Source of the DNA: Faecalibacter rhinopitheci
GTDB taxonomy: Bacteria; Bacteroidota; Bacteroidia; Flavobacteriales; Weeksellaceae
NCBI RefSeq assembly: GCF_015234135.1
Contig: NZ_JADGIK010000006.1
Span: 62,001 to 126,000, forward strand
DNA length: 64,000 nt
Direction: 5' to 3'
The first letter of the stretch is position 1. Each line of letters begins with the position of its first letter. A model generated the notes under the pieces. That model was not told where the DNA came from. It was given only the letters and a program-made list of their open reading frames with translations, and searched no databases. The position numbers and the translations under genes are program-made. Of this stretch, positions 28,956 to 36,910 are shown piece by piece.

Positions 28956-29076
28956 ATAAATAATACAATTTCGAGCGATGAAGTTAATAAATTAATAAAA
29001 AACAAATTATTTTATTTAATAAAGTTTTGATTAATAATTAATTAAGGTTTTTAACTAATTTTTTTGAATGAAAAGC

Positions 29077-29108
29077 TTGCATAATTGGATAATACTTGCG
29101 TATATTTG
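29077..29108 (+). promoter_or_regulatory. Bacteroidota-type promoter for tRNA-Arg
   Basis: TTG at 29077-29079, 21 nt, TATATTTG at 29101-29108, an exact -33/-7 match placed 40 nt before the tRNA. Confidence 0.75.
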
Positions 29109-29147
29109 CAACCGAAATAAAGAACGAAACTGTTCAGTATTTTAAAT

Positions 29148-29221
29148 GGCCGAGTGGCGCAACTGAATAGCGCACTTGATTACGGCTCAAGAGGTTACAG
29201 GTTTGAATCCTGTCTCGGTCA
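29148..29221 (+). tRNA. tRNA-Arg (anticodon ACG)
   Basis: The 74-nt sequence folds as a cloverleaf: acceptor GGCCGAG / CTCGGTC (one G-T pair), D stem GCGC/GCGC, anticodon stem CTTGA/TCAAG with loop TTACGGC giving anticodon ACG at 29182-29184, and T arm ACAGG-TTTGAAT-CCTGT. Discriminator A; the CCA end is not encoded. The wobble A is expected to be edited to inosine by TadA, so the tRNA would read CGU, CGC and CGA. Confidence 0.97.
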
Positions 29222-29230
29222 CAAGCTATA

Positions 29231-29258
29231 ACTCATCAAGTAATTGATGAGTTTTTTT
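29231..29258 (+). terminator. Terminator after tRNA-Arg
   Basis: ACTCATCAA, loop GTAA, TTGATGAGT and a run of seven T, 10 nt after the tRNA. Confidence 0.9.
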
Positions 29259-29276
29259 ATGGCTTTATTTTTTGCA

Positions 29277-29813
29277 TTACCAAACCGTATCAAGTTTAAA
29301 TGATTGTAATAATTGATTAAAATTTCGTGTATTAATCTTGTCATCGTCTTCATTAAATACTTCGATATTAAATGTGCTATCAGTTTTCAAAGCTGAAAAA
29401 GTTCTACCAGAATGTCCGATAAATCCTTCACTTAATTTACTATCAATTAGAGTTTTTAAATAAGTGTTTATTGCTTTTTTATGATTATCGATAAGTTGAA
29501 TTGTATCATTTCTAATCCATTGATGAAATTCTGGTTCTCCATAAAATTTACCTATTTTATTACAATCTACTTCTGATTTTTTATAATTTAAATAAACATG
29601 ATTGTCTTTTCCAAAGAATTCTAAAATTTCATCGTGACCGCCCCATTCTCCACATTCATCAAATGATGCAGTGATGTAAAATCGTAGTTTTTCATTTCGT
29701 TCACCTAATTGTAGGCTATTAAAAAAACTATTAGATTTATTATGATTCTTTGACTTGTCTTGAGAGCAACCTAATAAAGCGATGATAAAAAATGAGAATA
29801 TTAGATGTTTCAT
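29277..29813 (-). CDS. Hypothetical lipoprotein
   Basis: The 178-residue product has a lipobox (ALLGC, Cys16) followed by a polar linker SQDKSKNHNKSN. The mature part is charged and beta-rich, with GEWGGHDEILEFFGK at about 57 and two cysteines (in DECGEW and EVDCNK) that could pair. No family recognised. It lies downstream of der on the same strand but behind a terminator-like hairpin, so it may have its own promoter. Confidence 0.6.
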   Translation of the reverse strand: MKHLIFSFFIIALLGCSQDKSKNHNKSNSFFNSLQLGERNEKLRFYITASFDECGEWGGHDEILEFFGKDNHVYLNYKKSEVDCNKIGKFYGEPEFHQWIRNDTIQLIDNHKKAINTYLKTLIDSKLSEGFIGHSGRTFSALKTDSTFNIEVFNEDDDKINTRNFNQLLQSFKLDTVW

Positions 29814-29844
29814 AGAAAGCTGTTGTAATATTCTAAATATAATA

Positions 29845-29872
29845 AAAAAGCCATCCCGAAATGGAATGGCTT
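29845..29872 (-). terminator. Terminator after der
   Basis: On the minus strand AAGCCATTCC, loop ATTTC, GGGATGGCTT and a T-run. The single plus-strand mismatch becomes a G-U wobble on the minus strand, pointing to that direction of use. It lies 8 nt past the der stop. Confidence 0.85.
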
Positions 29873-29879
29873 AAAGAAA

Positions 29880-31187
29880 TTATTTTTTTCTGAAATAAAT
29901 TTCAATTGGAACCCCTGTAAAGTCAAACTCACGTCTTAAATGGTTTTCAATAAAACGTTTGTAAGGCTCTTTTACATATTGCGGTAAATTCGCGAAAAAT
30001 GCAAACTGAGGTGTTTTTGTTGGTAACTGTGTTACGTATTTAATCTTGATATACTTTCCTTTGATTGCTGGAGGAGGAGTAATCTCGATAATTGGCAACA
30101 TAATTTCGTTTAACTTACTTGTACGGATGCGACGAGAACGATTTTCAAATACTTGAATAAAAGTTTCAACCGCTTTGTGTACACGTTGTTTAGTTAATGC
30201 AGAGATGAACAAGATTGGAACATCATTGAAAGGAGCTATTCTACGACGAATAGAATCTTCAAATTCTTTCATTGTGTTTGTTTCTTTCTCAACAAGATCC
30301 CATTTGTTAATTAAAATTACAACACCTTTTTTGTTTCTTTCTGCTAGGTATAAAATGTTTAAGTCTTGTGCTTCGATTCCTCGAGTTGCATCAATAACTA
30401 AAACACAAACATCACATTCTTCAATAGAGCGGATAGAGCGCATTACAGAGTAAAACTCTAAATCTTCACTAACTTTTCCTTTTTTACGCATTCCGGCAGT
30501 GTCAACTAAGACAAATTCCTGACCGAATTTATTGTAAAGAGTTTCTATAGAATCACGTGTTGTTCCGGCGATATCTGTAACAATGTTACGTTCTTCACCT
30601 AATAATGCGTTGATAAATGTAGATTTCCCTGCATTTGGGCGTCCAACGATAGTTACACGAGGTAATCCTTCGTAAGGATCTTCATATACCACATCTTCGA
30701 AACAATCAACAACATCATCTAATAATTCTCCTGTACCCGATCCTGTCATTGCAGAAATCGTGTGCATTTTCTCGATACCTAAGTTGTAAAACTCATATGT
30801 ATCGTGAATGTTTTTGTTGGTATCGACCTTATTCACAACTAAGAATGTAGGCTTCTTAGTGCGTCTTAAAAGGTTGCCAACTTCCTTATCCATATCCGTT
30901 AAACCAGCTTGGTTATCAACCACAAACAAAATAACATTTGCTTCGTCGATTGCTAATTCTACTTGTTTACGAATTTCTTCTTCAAAGGTATCATCTGACC
31001 CTACGACATACCCTCCGGTATCGATTACAGTAAATTCTTTACCAACCCATTCTGATTTTCCATAGTGACGGTCGCGTGTAACACCAGAAGTGTCGTCCAC
31101 GATTGCTTGTCTTTTTTGGATTAAACGGTTGAAGAAAGTAGATTTACCTACGTTTGGTCTTCCTACAATTGCAACTAAATTTGACAT
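29880..31187 (-). CDS. der: Ribosome biogenesis GTPase Der (EngA)
   Basis: From the ATG at 31187 the product is 435 residues with two tandem GTPase domains: GRPNVGKS (9-16) with NKVD (about 117), and GRPNAGKS (about 182) with NKWD (about 294), followed by the KH-like C-terminal domain ending [11 protein letters not shown]. Der assists 50S subunit maturation. A longer frame to 31226 exists, but a minus-strand TACCTTTG promoter box at 31199-31192 lies within it. The box is so close to the ATG that the mRNA may be leaderless. Confidence 0.96.
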   Translation of the reverse strand: MSNLVAIVGRPNVGKSTFFNRLIQKRQAIVDDTSGVTRDRHYGKSEWVGKEFTVIDTGGYVVGSDDTFEEEIRKQVELAIDEANVILFVVDNQAGLTDMDKEVGNLLRRTKKPTFLVVNKVDTNKNIHDTYEFYNLGIEKMHTISAMTGSGTGELLDDVVDCFEDVVYEDPYEGLPRVTIVGRPNAGKSTFINALLGEERNIVTDIAGTTRDSIETLYNKFGQEFVLVDTAGMRKKGKVSEDLEFYSVMRSIRSIEECDVCVLVIDATRGIEAQDLNILYLAERNKKGVVILINKWDLVEKETNTMKEFEDSIRRRIAPFNDVPILFISALTKQRVHKAVETFIQVFENRSRRIRTSKLNEIMLPIIEITPPPAIKGKYIKIKYVTQLPTKTPQFAFFANLPQYVKEPYKRFIENHLRREFDFTGVPIEIYFRKK

Positions 31188-31191
31188 TTGG

Positions 31192-31199
31192 CAAAGGTA
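31192..31199 (-). promoter_or_regulatory. -7 promoter box immediately before der
   Basis: TACCTTTG on the minus strand, 4 nt before the der ATG. A TTG is present 24 nt further upstream, one more than the usual limit of 23. Confidence 0.45.
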
Positions 31200-31290
31200 C
31201 ATATTTTGATAATTATATTTTATCAAAATATTAAATCCTTTAAATAAATATTTTAAGTGCTATTATATACGCTATCAGCTGATTGAATGG

Positions 31291-31298
31291 TATATTTG
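31291..31298 (+). promoter_or_regulatory. -7 promoter box for the AEC transporter gene
   Basis: TATATTTG matches TAnnTTTG and lies 17 nt before the GTG at 31316. No -33 TTG is visible. Confidence 0.4.
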
Positions 31299-31315
31299 AG
31301 TTTAAATTTCTGAAG

Positions 31316-32233
31316 GTGTCGAATATTATATTATTATTTCTTTGCTTATTTATTGGTGTAGGTATCAGAAGATTACCCAATTTTCCGAAAAATACATATG
31401 TAGTTCTTAATCAATTTGTTCTATATATATCACTCCCTGCAATGGCGTTGTTTTATTTACCTGAGATTAAATTGAACTTAGATTTATTGTTTCCTTTATC
31501 TGTATCTTATATAGGATTTATTGGTGCAGCAATATTTTTTATAACACTAGGAAAGATATTTAATTGGTCAAAAAAGTTGATTGGATGTTTATTATTAACT
31601 GCAGGTTTAGGGAATACTTCTTTTGTTGGAATTCCTATGATACAAGCGCTTTTTGGAGATGAAGGGATTAAAACTTTAATTATTGTGGATATTCCGGGTA
31701 CAGTAGTAGTGTTATCGAGTTTTGGAATGTTAACCGCGATATCGTGTTCTAGAGGAACAACTAGTTTTAAATCTATCTTATTAAATTTAATAAAATTTCC
31801 ACCTTTTATAGCGTTTGTAATCGGAGCTTGTATGGTTATAACTGGTTTACATTTTCCTATTGCAATAAAAGATGTTTTATCAAAATTAATGCTTACTGTA
31901 AGCCCATTAGCATTGGTTTCAGTAGGTTTTCAGCTACAAATAGAAAAAAGAAGTAAACATTGGAAGTTTTTATTAATTGGGTTATTATATAGTTTAATAA
32001 TTTGGCCAATAGTATGTTTCTGTCTTTATTGTCTAATTTTTAATCAAAGTGGTTTACCAATTAAGGTTTCTATTATGGAAGCAGCAATGCCGCCTATGAT
32101 AACAGGCGCTATTATTGCCGTTCAATATGGTTTGAAACCTAAACTGGCAAATATGATGATAGGTATAGGAATTCCAATTTCTTTTATCACAATTGGAATT
32201 TGGTATATTTTCTTAGAATGGTATCTAAATTAA
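31316..32233 (+). CDS. AEC family transporter (auxin efflux carrier type)
   Basis: The chosen GTG start at 31316 gives 305 residues beginning (V)SNIILLFLCLFIG, the normal opening of flavobacterial AEC proteins; a TTG 11 codons upstream is possible but a TAnnTTTG box lies in the extension. There are about ten membrane segments, with the helix-break region GLGNTSFVGIPMIQALFG at about 98-115 and a matching AAMPPMITGAIIAVQYGL near 265. This is the Mem_trans (PF03547) fold. Family members export or import organic acids such as malate; substrate here is unknown. Confidence 0.88.
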   Translation: MSNIILLFLCLFIGVGIRRLPNFPKNTYVVLNQFVLYISLPAMALFYLPEIKLNLDLLFPLSVSYIGFIGAAIFFITLGKIFNWSKKLIGCLLLTAGLGNTSFVGIPMIQALFGDEGIKTLIIVDIPGTVVVLSSFGMLTAISCSRGTTSFKSILLNLIKFPPFIAFVIGACMVITGLHFPIAIKDVLSKLMLTVSPLALVSVGFQLQIEKRSKHWKFLLIGLLYSLIIWPIVCFCLYCLIFNQSGLPIKVSIMEAAMPPMITGAIIAVQYGLKPKLANMMIGIGIPISFITIGIWYIFLEWYLN

Positions 32234-32246
32234 ATAGAGTTTTTAA

Positions 32247-32290
32247 TACAAAAAAAAGGATTACTTATTAAAGTAATCCTTTTTTTTGTA
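32247..32290. terminator. Bidirectional terminator
   Basis: A perfect 20-bp inverted repeat, TACAAAAAAAAGGATTACTT with loop ATTA, between the convergent AEC and nucleotidyltransferase genes. It has eight-base A and T tracts on either side. Confidence 0.92.
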
Positions 32291-32725
32291 TTAAGCTTTT
32301 TTAAGAAGTTTTAGTTGTTCTTTTTCTGCAACAACTTTTCTTAATCCTGAGCTCGAAAAACGGTGATCTCTAGAATTATAATATAACTCAATACCTTTTT
32401 CTTCACAGTATGTACGTCCTGTAAAATTCTGATCTTTATATTCAATCCCGATAATACGAACATCAATATCGAATGATTTTAATATATCTTCTAAATCTTG
32501 TTCAGTAGCGTAAGGAACAATTTCATCTACGAATCTACATCCTTTAAGTTGAATATATCTTTCTACAACAGTTTGTGTCGGTCTATTTTTTTCAGGACGA
32601 TCAAGTGTAGGATCAGTTTGTAATCCAACAATTAGATAGTCACATTGTTTTTTTGCATCTTCTAACATTTTTATATGTCCCGCATGGAGTAAATCAAATG
32701 CGCTGAAAGTGATACCAATTTTCAT
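32291..32725 (-). CDS. Cytidylyltransferase-like nucleotidyltransferase (TagD type)
   Basis: The 144-residue protein has the HxGH motif HAGH (H14, H17) in FSAFDLLHAGHIKMLEDAK, and a C-terminal RTYCEE block at about 109-114 in the place of the RTEGISTT motif of TagD. The fold is that of glycerol-3-phosphate cytidylyltransferase (CTP + glycerol-3-P to CDP-glycerol); relatives use other small phosphorylated alcohols, and the exact substrate is open. It lies 41 nt after the cupin gene on the same strand, so both may serve surface-sugar synthesis. Confidence 0.82.
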   Translation of the reverse strand: MKIGITFSAFDLLHAGHIKMLEDAKKQCDYLIVGLQTDPTLDRPEKNRPTQTVVERYIQLKGCRFVDEIVPYATEQDLEDILKSFDIDVRIIGIEYKDQNFTGRTYCEEKGIELYYNSRDHRFSSSGLRKVVAEKEQLKLLKKA

Positions 32726-32766
32726 AGTTTATTGTAAATAGTTATTTAGTCTTTTAGGTGGTTGGG

Positions 32767-33114
32767 CTAGTCATTCCCACGGTTATAATCATCTTCAATT
32801 CGGAAAATATCATCTTCTCCAAAATAAGTCCCAAATTGAACTTCAATAAATAGTAGAGTTTCATCTCCAATATTTTGAATTCTATGTTTAGCTTGTAAAG
32901 GAATATTAACAACTTCTCCAGAAGTATATACAGTGTCAATACCATCTAAAGTTACTTTAGCAGTACCTTTTATAATTGTCCAAACTTCAGCTCTATGCTG
33001 ATGATATTGATAAGAAAGACGTCCGCCAATATTTACTTCAATACGCTTCACTTTATGTGTGCTTTCATCTTCTAATACATAGTATTTACCCCACGGTCTA
33101 TTGCCTATCTCCAT
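32767..33114 (-). CDS. Stand-alone ManC/PMI type II cupin domain
   Basis: The 115-residue product matches the C-terminal mannose-6-phosphate isomerase cupin of bifunctional ManC proteins: RPWGKYYVLE at the start, SYQYHQHRAEVWTIIKGTA with the metal-binding HxH...E at about 36-48, and IPLQAKHRIQN with the third histidine. The GDP-mannose pyrophosphorylase half is missing, so this is a single-domain isomerase-like cupin. Such free cupins occur in polysaccharide loci. The next gene encodes a nucleotidyltransferase. Confidence 0.85.
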   Translation of the reverse strand: MEIGNRPWGKYYVLEDESTHKVKRIEVNIGGRLSYQYHQHRAEVWTIIKGTAKVTLDGIDTVYTSGEVVNIPLQAKHRIQNIGDETLLFIEVQFGTYFGEDDIFRIEDDYNRGND

Positions 33115-33219
33115 TGTTATTACAATTTAATATAAGATTTCTTAAAAATCTTCTTATATGCAAGTTAAAGAAAAAAATCCAAAGAAAACTTTTGTATTTA
33201 ATTTAAAGTTAAAATAAAA

Positions 33220-33245
33220 AAACCCCAAACTTACGTTTGAGGTTT
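33220..33245 (-). terminator. Terminator after tRNA-Phe
   Basis: On the minus strand AAACCTCAAAC, loop GTAA, GTTTGGGGTTT and a seven-base T-run; a T-G wobble shows the minus direction. Confidence 0.85.
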
Positions 33246-33251
33246 AAAAGG

Positions 33252-33324
33252 TGGTGCCTCCAGGAATCGAACCAGGGACACAAGGATTTTCAGTCCTTTG
33301 CTCTACCAACTGAGCTAAGGCACC
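33252..33324 (-). tRNA. tRNA-Phe (anticodon GAA)
   Basis: The minus strand folds as a cloverleaf: acceptor GGTGCCT / AGGCACC, D arm with AGCTCAGTTGGTAGAGC, anticodon stem AAGGA/TCCTT around loop CTGAAAA (anticodon GAA) and T arm CCTGGTTCGATTCCTGG. Discriminator A, CCA not encoded. A TATATTTG box at 33348-33341 on the minus strand is the likely -7 promoter element. Confidence 0.98.
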
Positions 33325-33613
33325 TTCTTATTTGGGACTGCAAATATAAGATATGTTAATTGAATTTTCCTAATTTATTATTAATATTATTTATTTTTTA
33401 TTTTGTTTTAATTCATATTCTATTGATTTTTAAAGTTATAATTTAAATTATTATATAATTTTTTTTGAATAATAGATAAAATCAAATAGATTTATTGATA
33501 AAGTTTTGTATTAATTAAAGATAGAACAGGGAATCAATTAAAGTGTTATAATACATCATTTCAATAAAAAGTGTTTTCTTCGCTTTATAGATTATTAGCA
33601 CCAATATTATAAA

Positions 33614-34087
33614 ATGAAAATACGATTTATTCAACCTAATGAGAAACAAGAAATAAAAGCATTATTTATCCGAGAATGGAATTCTAATATGATGGTTTCG
33701 CGCAGTCATCAACACTTTGTAGAAAATTTAGAATGTGTGATTGCAACTACTGAGGATAAGATAAGTGGAGTTTTAACGTTTAATATCCGGAATAATCAAG
33801 CAGAAATTGTATCCTTAGATAGTTTTGAAGAAGGGAAGGGAATCGGAACAAAATTATTAGATTTTGCTTTGAATCACTTTAAAATGCTAGATTTAGAGCG
33901 AATTTGGTTGATTACTTCCAATGATAATTGCCATGCGATGCGTTTTTATCAAAAAAGAGATTGGATAATGGTAAATATTCATCTCAATGCAATTGAAGAA
34001 GCTCGAAAAATGAAACCTGAAATTCCGTTGATTGGATATGACAATATTCCGATCTTACACGAAATCGAATTTGAATATAATTTATGA
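33614..34087 (+). CDS. GNAT family N-acetyltransferase
   Basis: The 157-residue protein has the GNAT acetyl-CoA loop in the form GKGIGTKLLDFAL at about 73-85, preceded by the beta-strand QAEIVSLDSF, and the NDNCHAMRFYQKRDW block at about 103-117 typical of the fold's last part. Acceptor is unknown. The stop overlaps the ATG of a small membrane-protein gene (ATGA), which in turn overlaps another, so the three are translationally coupled. Confidence 0.85.
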   Translation: MKIRFIQPNEKQEIKALFIREWNSNMMVSRSHQHFVENLECVIATTEDKISGVLTFNIRNNQAEIVSLDSFEEGKGIGTKLLDFALNHFKMLDLERIWLITSNDNCHAMRFYQKRDWIMVNIHLNAIEEARKMKPEIPLIGYDNIPILHEIEFEYNL

Positions 34088-34254
34088 AAAATATAATTTT
34101 TAAAAAGATTTTCATTACAATCATAATTTTACTAGTTGTGTATATAATGATTGATGCCGTACTCAATTGGGACGAAGCTGTAGCAGCATTTGACCGAGGA
34201 TATAATAATATGAATCAGATTAATGAACAACGAAGTAAAGAACACTTAAAATGA
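34084..34254 (+). CDS. Small single-span membrane protein (56 aa)
   Basis: A 56-codon frame starts at the ATGA overlap with the GNAT gene and ends at the ATGA overlap with the next one. The product has a lysine-rich start (MKNIIFKK), one hydrophobic helix at about 8-24 and a polar tail with AVAAFDRGYNN. Overlap on both sides and a normal positive-inside pattern support a real gene. The tail resembles that of the following micro-protein (hydrophobic residues, F-x-G-[YF]-N), suggesting they are paralogues. Function unknown. Confidence 0.7.
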   Translation: MKNIIFKKIFITIIILLVVYIMIDAVLNWDEAVAAFDRGYNNMNQINEQRSKEHLK

Positions 34255-34394
34255 TAAAATCCAATCTTTTGAATCCTAAATCGATTCTAAAAATTATTAT
34301 TACAGCTCTTTTAGTATATGGAGCAATTTATTTATTTGATCATTATAATGAGTTTATTATTGGTTTTATAGAAGGTTTTAATAAAAAAGATTAA
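34251..34394 (+). CDS. Small single-span membrane protein (47 aa)
   Basis: A 47-codon frame starting at ATGA, with a basic N-terminus (MIKSNLLNPKS), a helix at about 13-29 and a tail FIIGFIEGFNKKD that looks like a relative of the tail of the preceding protein. A terminator hairpin starts 8 nt after the stop, so the operon is complete. Too short for confident family assignment; could be a regulatory or assembly subunit of a membrane complex. Confidence 0.65.
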   Translation: MIKSNLLNPKSILKIIITALLVYGAIYLFDHYNEFIIGFIEGFNKKD

Positions 34395-34401
34395 GATGAG
34401 A

Positions 34402-34426
34402 AAAGCCACTTTATAGAAGTGGCTTT
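34402..34426. terminator. Terminator hairpin between micro-protein operon and metG
   Basis: AAAGCCACTT and AAGTGGCTTT form a 10-bp stem with a 5-nt loop, in the 65-bp gap between convergent genes. The T-tracts are short. Confidence 0.7.
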
Positions 34427-34459
34427 ATACTTAATACATTTTACTTTTTACAAAGAAAA

Positions 34460-36496
34460 CTATCCAACTTGAACACCATTTGGCGTTTCAGCTTCTGGAT
34501 TAACGAATGTTAATTTTCCGTCTTCTTTATCCGCGAATAATAACATTCCGTGCGATTCGATTCCACGAATTTTACGAGGCGCTAAGTTTGCTAAAACCAT
34601 CGCTTGTTTACCAACAACTTCTTCTAATGTAAAGTGTTCTGCAATTCCTGAAACGATTGTACGAACGTCCATTCCTGTATCCACTTTTAATTCGAATAAT
34701 TTATCAGCTTTTTCTACTTTTTTCGCTTCTAAAATTGTTCCGATACGGATATCCATTTTTTGGAAATCATCAAAAGAAATTAATTCTTTTTGAGGTTCAG
34801 CGTTTGGATTCGTCATATTATTTTTTGTTTTACTTTCTTGTAATTTATTGATTTGTGCTTCTACAGCATCATCTTCGATTTTGGCGAAAATTAATTCAGA
34901 AGCTCCTAATTGGTGACCTTCAGCCACAAATTCATTCGTTGATTCTAACGTATTCCAGTCGATTTTATCCACTTTCATCATATTTAAAATCTTCTCTGAA
35001 GCAAATGGTAAGAATGGCTCAGCTAACTGACCTAATGCAACTGCAATTTGAGTCGCCGCATTCATAATTCCTTTTACTTCTTCAGGATTGTCACCTTTTT
35101 TCCAAGGCTCTTGTGCTTGTAAGAATTGGTTTCCTAAACGTGCTAAGTTCATATATTCTGTTAAAGCTGCACGGAATTCGTATTTCTCGATGTGTTCACC
35201 AATACGCGTAGCAAATCCTTTGATTTGAGCTACTTCTTCAAATTCAACAGTTTTTGCAGGAACAATTCCTTCATAATATTTGTGCGATAAAACCATCACA
35301 CGGTTGATGAAGTTTCCTAAAATTCCAACTAACTCAGAGTTATTCTTCGTTTGGAAATCTTTCCATGTAAAGTTATTATCTTTATTTTCAGGCATATTTG
35401 CTGCTAATACATAACGCAAAGTATCGGCTTGTCCTGGGAAGTCTTGTAAATATTCGTGTGCCCAAACCGCCCAATTTCTTGAAGTTGAAATCTTATCATC
35501 TTCTAAGTTTAAGAACTCGTTTGCAGGTACATTATCTGGCATAATGTAATCTCCATGCGCTTTCATCATCGTTGGGAAAATGATACAGTGGAAAACGATG
35601 TTGTCTTTACCGATGAAGTGCACTAATTTTGTATCTTCATTTTGCCAGTAATCTTTCCAATCTTTTCCATTTTTTTCAGCCCATTCTTGAGTGAAAGAGA
35701 TATATCCAATTGGTGCATCAAACCAAACATACATTACTTTTCCTTCGGCACCTTCTACTGGAACTGGAATTCCCCAGTTTAAATCACGTGTCATTGCACG
35801 AGGTTTTAAACCATCGTCTAACCATGATTTTACTTGTCCGTAAACATTCGATTTCCAATCATTTTTATGTCCGTCAATAATCCATTCTTTTAAGAAATCT
35901 TGGTATTGATCTAATGGTAAATACCAGTTCTTCGTTTCCTTACGAATTGGCGTATTTCCAGATAAAGCAGAACGAGGATTAACTAATTCTTCTGGGCTTA
36001 AAGTTGATCCACATTTTTCACATTGATCACCATAAGCATCAGGATTTTGACATTTAGGACATTCACCACGGATGTATCTATCTGCTAAGAATTCTTTAGC
36101 TTCTTCGTCGTAATATTGTTCAGTAACGTCTTCAGTAAATTTTCCGTTTTCGTATAAAGTTTTGAAGAAATCTTGAGCAACTTCTTTATGCTTAACTGAA
36201 GTTGTTCGAGAGTAAATATCGAAAGTAACACCAAAATTTTCTAGTGTTGATTTGATATTTTCATGGTAACGGTCTACGATATCTTGTGGAGTAACTCCTT
36301 CATTTTTTGCACGAATTGTAATTGGAATACCATGTTCGTCTGATCCACCGATAAAGGCTACATCTTTACCTTTTCTTCTTAAGTAACGCGCAAAGATGTC
36401 AGAAGGTACATAAACTCCTGCCATATGCCCGATATGTAATGGTCCGTTTGCGTATGGTAACGCAGCCGTGATTGTATATCTATTTGTCTTACACAT
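34460..36496 (-). CDS. metG: Methionine-tRNA ligase
   Basis: The 678-residue enzyme has the HIGH motif in [14 protein letters not shown] (21-24), a four-cysteine zinc knuckle (CPKC...CEKC at about 146-162), the KMSKS-equivalent DDKISTSRN at about 335 and a C-terminal EMAP/Trbp111-like tRNA-binding domain (about 575-678, starting [15 protein letters not shown]) that mediates dimerisation. This is the long bacterial form. It charges initiator and elongator tRNA-Met. Confidence 0.98.
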   Translation of the reverse strand: MCKTNRYTITAALPYANGPLHIGHMAGVYVPSDIFARYLRRKGKDVAFIGGSDEHGIPITIRAKNEGVTPQDIVDRYHENIKSTLENFGVTFDIYSRTTSVKHKEVAQDFFKTLYENGKFTEDVTEQYYDEEAKEFLADRYIRGECPKCQNPDAYGDQCEKCGSTLSPEELVNPRSALSGNTPIRKETKNWYLPLDQYQDFLKEWIIDGHKNDWKSNVYGQVKSWLDDGLKPRAMTRDLNWGIPVPVEGAEGKVMYVWFDAPIGYISFTQEWAEKNGKDWKDYWQNEDTKLVHFIGKDNIVFHCIIFPTMMKAHGDYIMPDNVPANEFLNLEDDKISTSRNWAVWAHEYLQDFPGQADTLRYVLAANMPENKDNNFTWKDFQTKNNSELVGILGNFINRVMVLSHKYYEGIVPAKTVEFEEVAQIKGFATRIGEHIEKYEFRAALTEYMNLARLGNQFLQAQEPWKKGDNPEEVKGIMNAATQIAVALGQLAEPFLPFASEKILNMMKVDKIDWNTLESTNEFVAEGHQLGASELIFAKIEDDAVEAQINKLQESKTKNNMTNPNAEPQKELISFDDFQKMDIRIGTILEAKKVEKADKLFELKVDTGMDVRTIVSGIAEHFTLEEVVGKQAMVLANLAPRKIRGIESHGMLLFADKEDGKLTFVNPEAETPNGVQVG

Positions 36497-36584
36497 TATC
36501 TTTATACTTTATCCAACAAAGATACAATTTGCATTTTGTTTGATAGATGGTTTTTTATAAATTTAAAACTGAATAACTATCCCT

Positions 36585-36860
36585 ATGATAAATACCCAAA
36601 CAGAAGAAGAGATTATAACTAAAGAGTCTATTGACAAAGAATTGCTCGAGAAAGCTATGATTGATGATAAAATACTTGCAATTTTAGATAATATACAATT
36701 GATATTAATTGTGATTTTAGTAGGTGTAATGATTTACATTACAATTACCAAGATTAAGCAGTATTTAAAAAATAAAAAACTACAGCAAGAAATGGAAATG
36801 GACCAGCAAAAACGTGATTTGATGCGTGATTATAACGAGAAAGAAAATAAAGAAGAATAA
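36585..36860 (+). CDS. Hypothetical single-span membrane protein
   Basis: The 91-residue product has an acidic N-terminus (about 1-30), one transmembrane helix at about 38-58 and a highly charged, probably coiled-coil C-terminal tail rich in K, E, Q and M. It stands alone between divergent metG and its own terminator. No family recognised. Confidence 0.6.
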   Translation: MINTQTEEEIITKESIDKELLEKAMIDDKILAILDNIQLILIVILVGVMIYITITKIKQYLKNKKLQQEMEMDQQKRDLMRDYNEKENKEE

Positions 36861-36893
36861 AAAAGGCGAACTAAATTTTAGTTCGCCTTTTTA
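36861..36893. terminator. Bidirectional terminator
   Basis: AAAAAGGCGAACTAA and TTAGTTCGCCTTTTT form a 15-bp perfect stem between convergent genes. Confidence 0.9.
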
Positions 36894-36910
36894 TATATGT
36901 TTATAATTAA

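Noticed and set aside
31261-31277. TATTATATACGCTATCA, similar to the hairpin arm at 44436-44451
   Set aside because: Two AT-rich look-alikes in 64 kb, one not in a hairpin; cannot be told from chance.
33325-33613. AT-rich 289-bp gap examined for a small RNA
   Set aside because: Apart from the tRNA-Phe -7 box no stable fold, T-run or repeat was seen.
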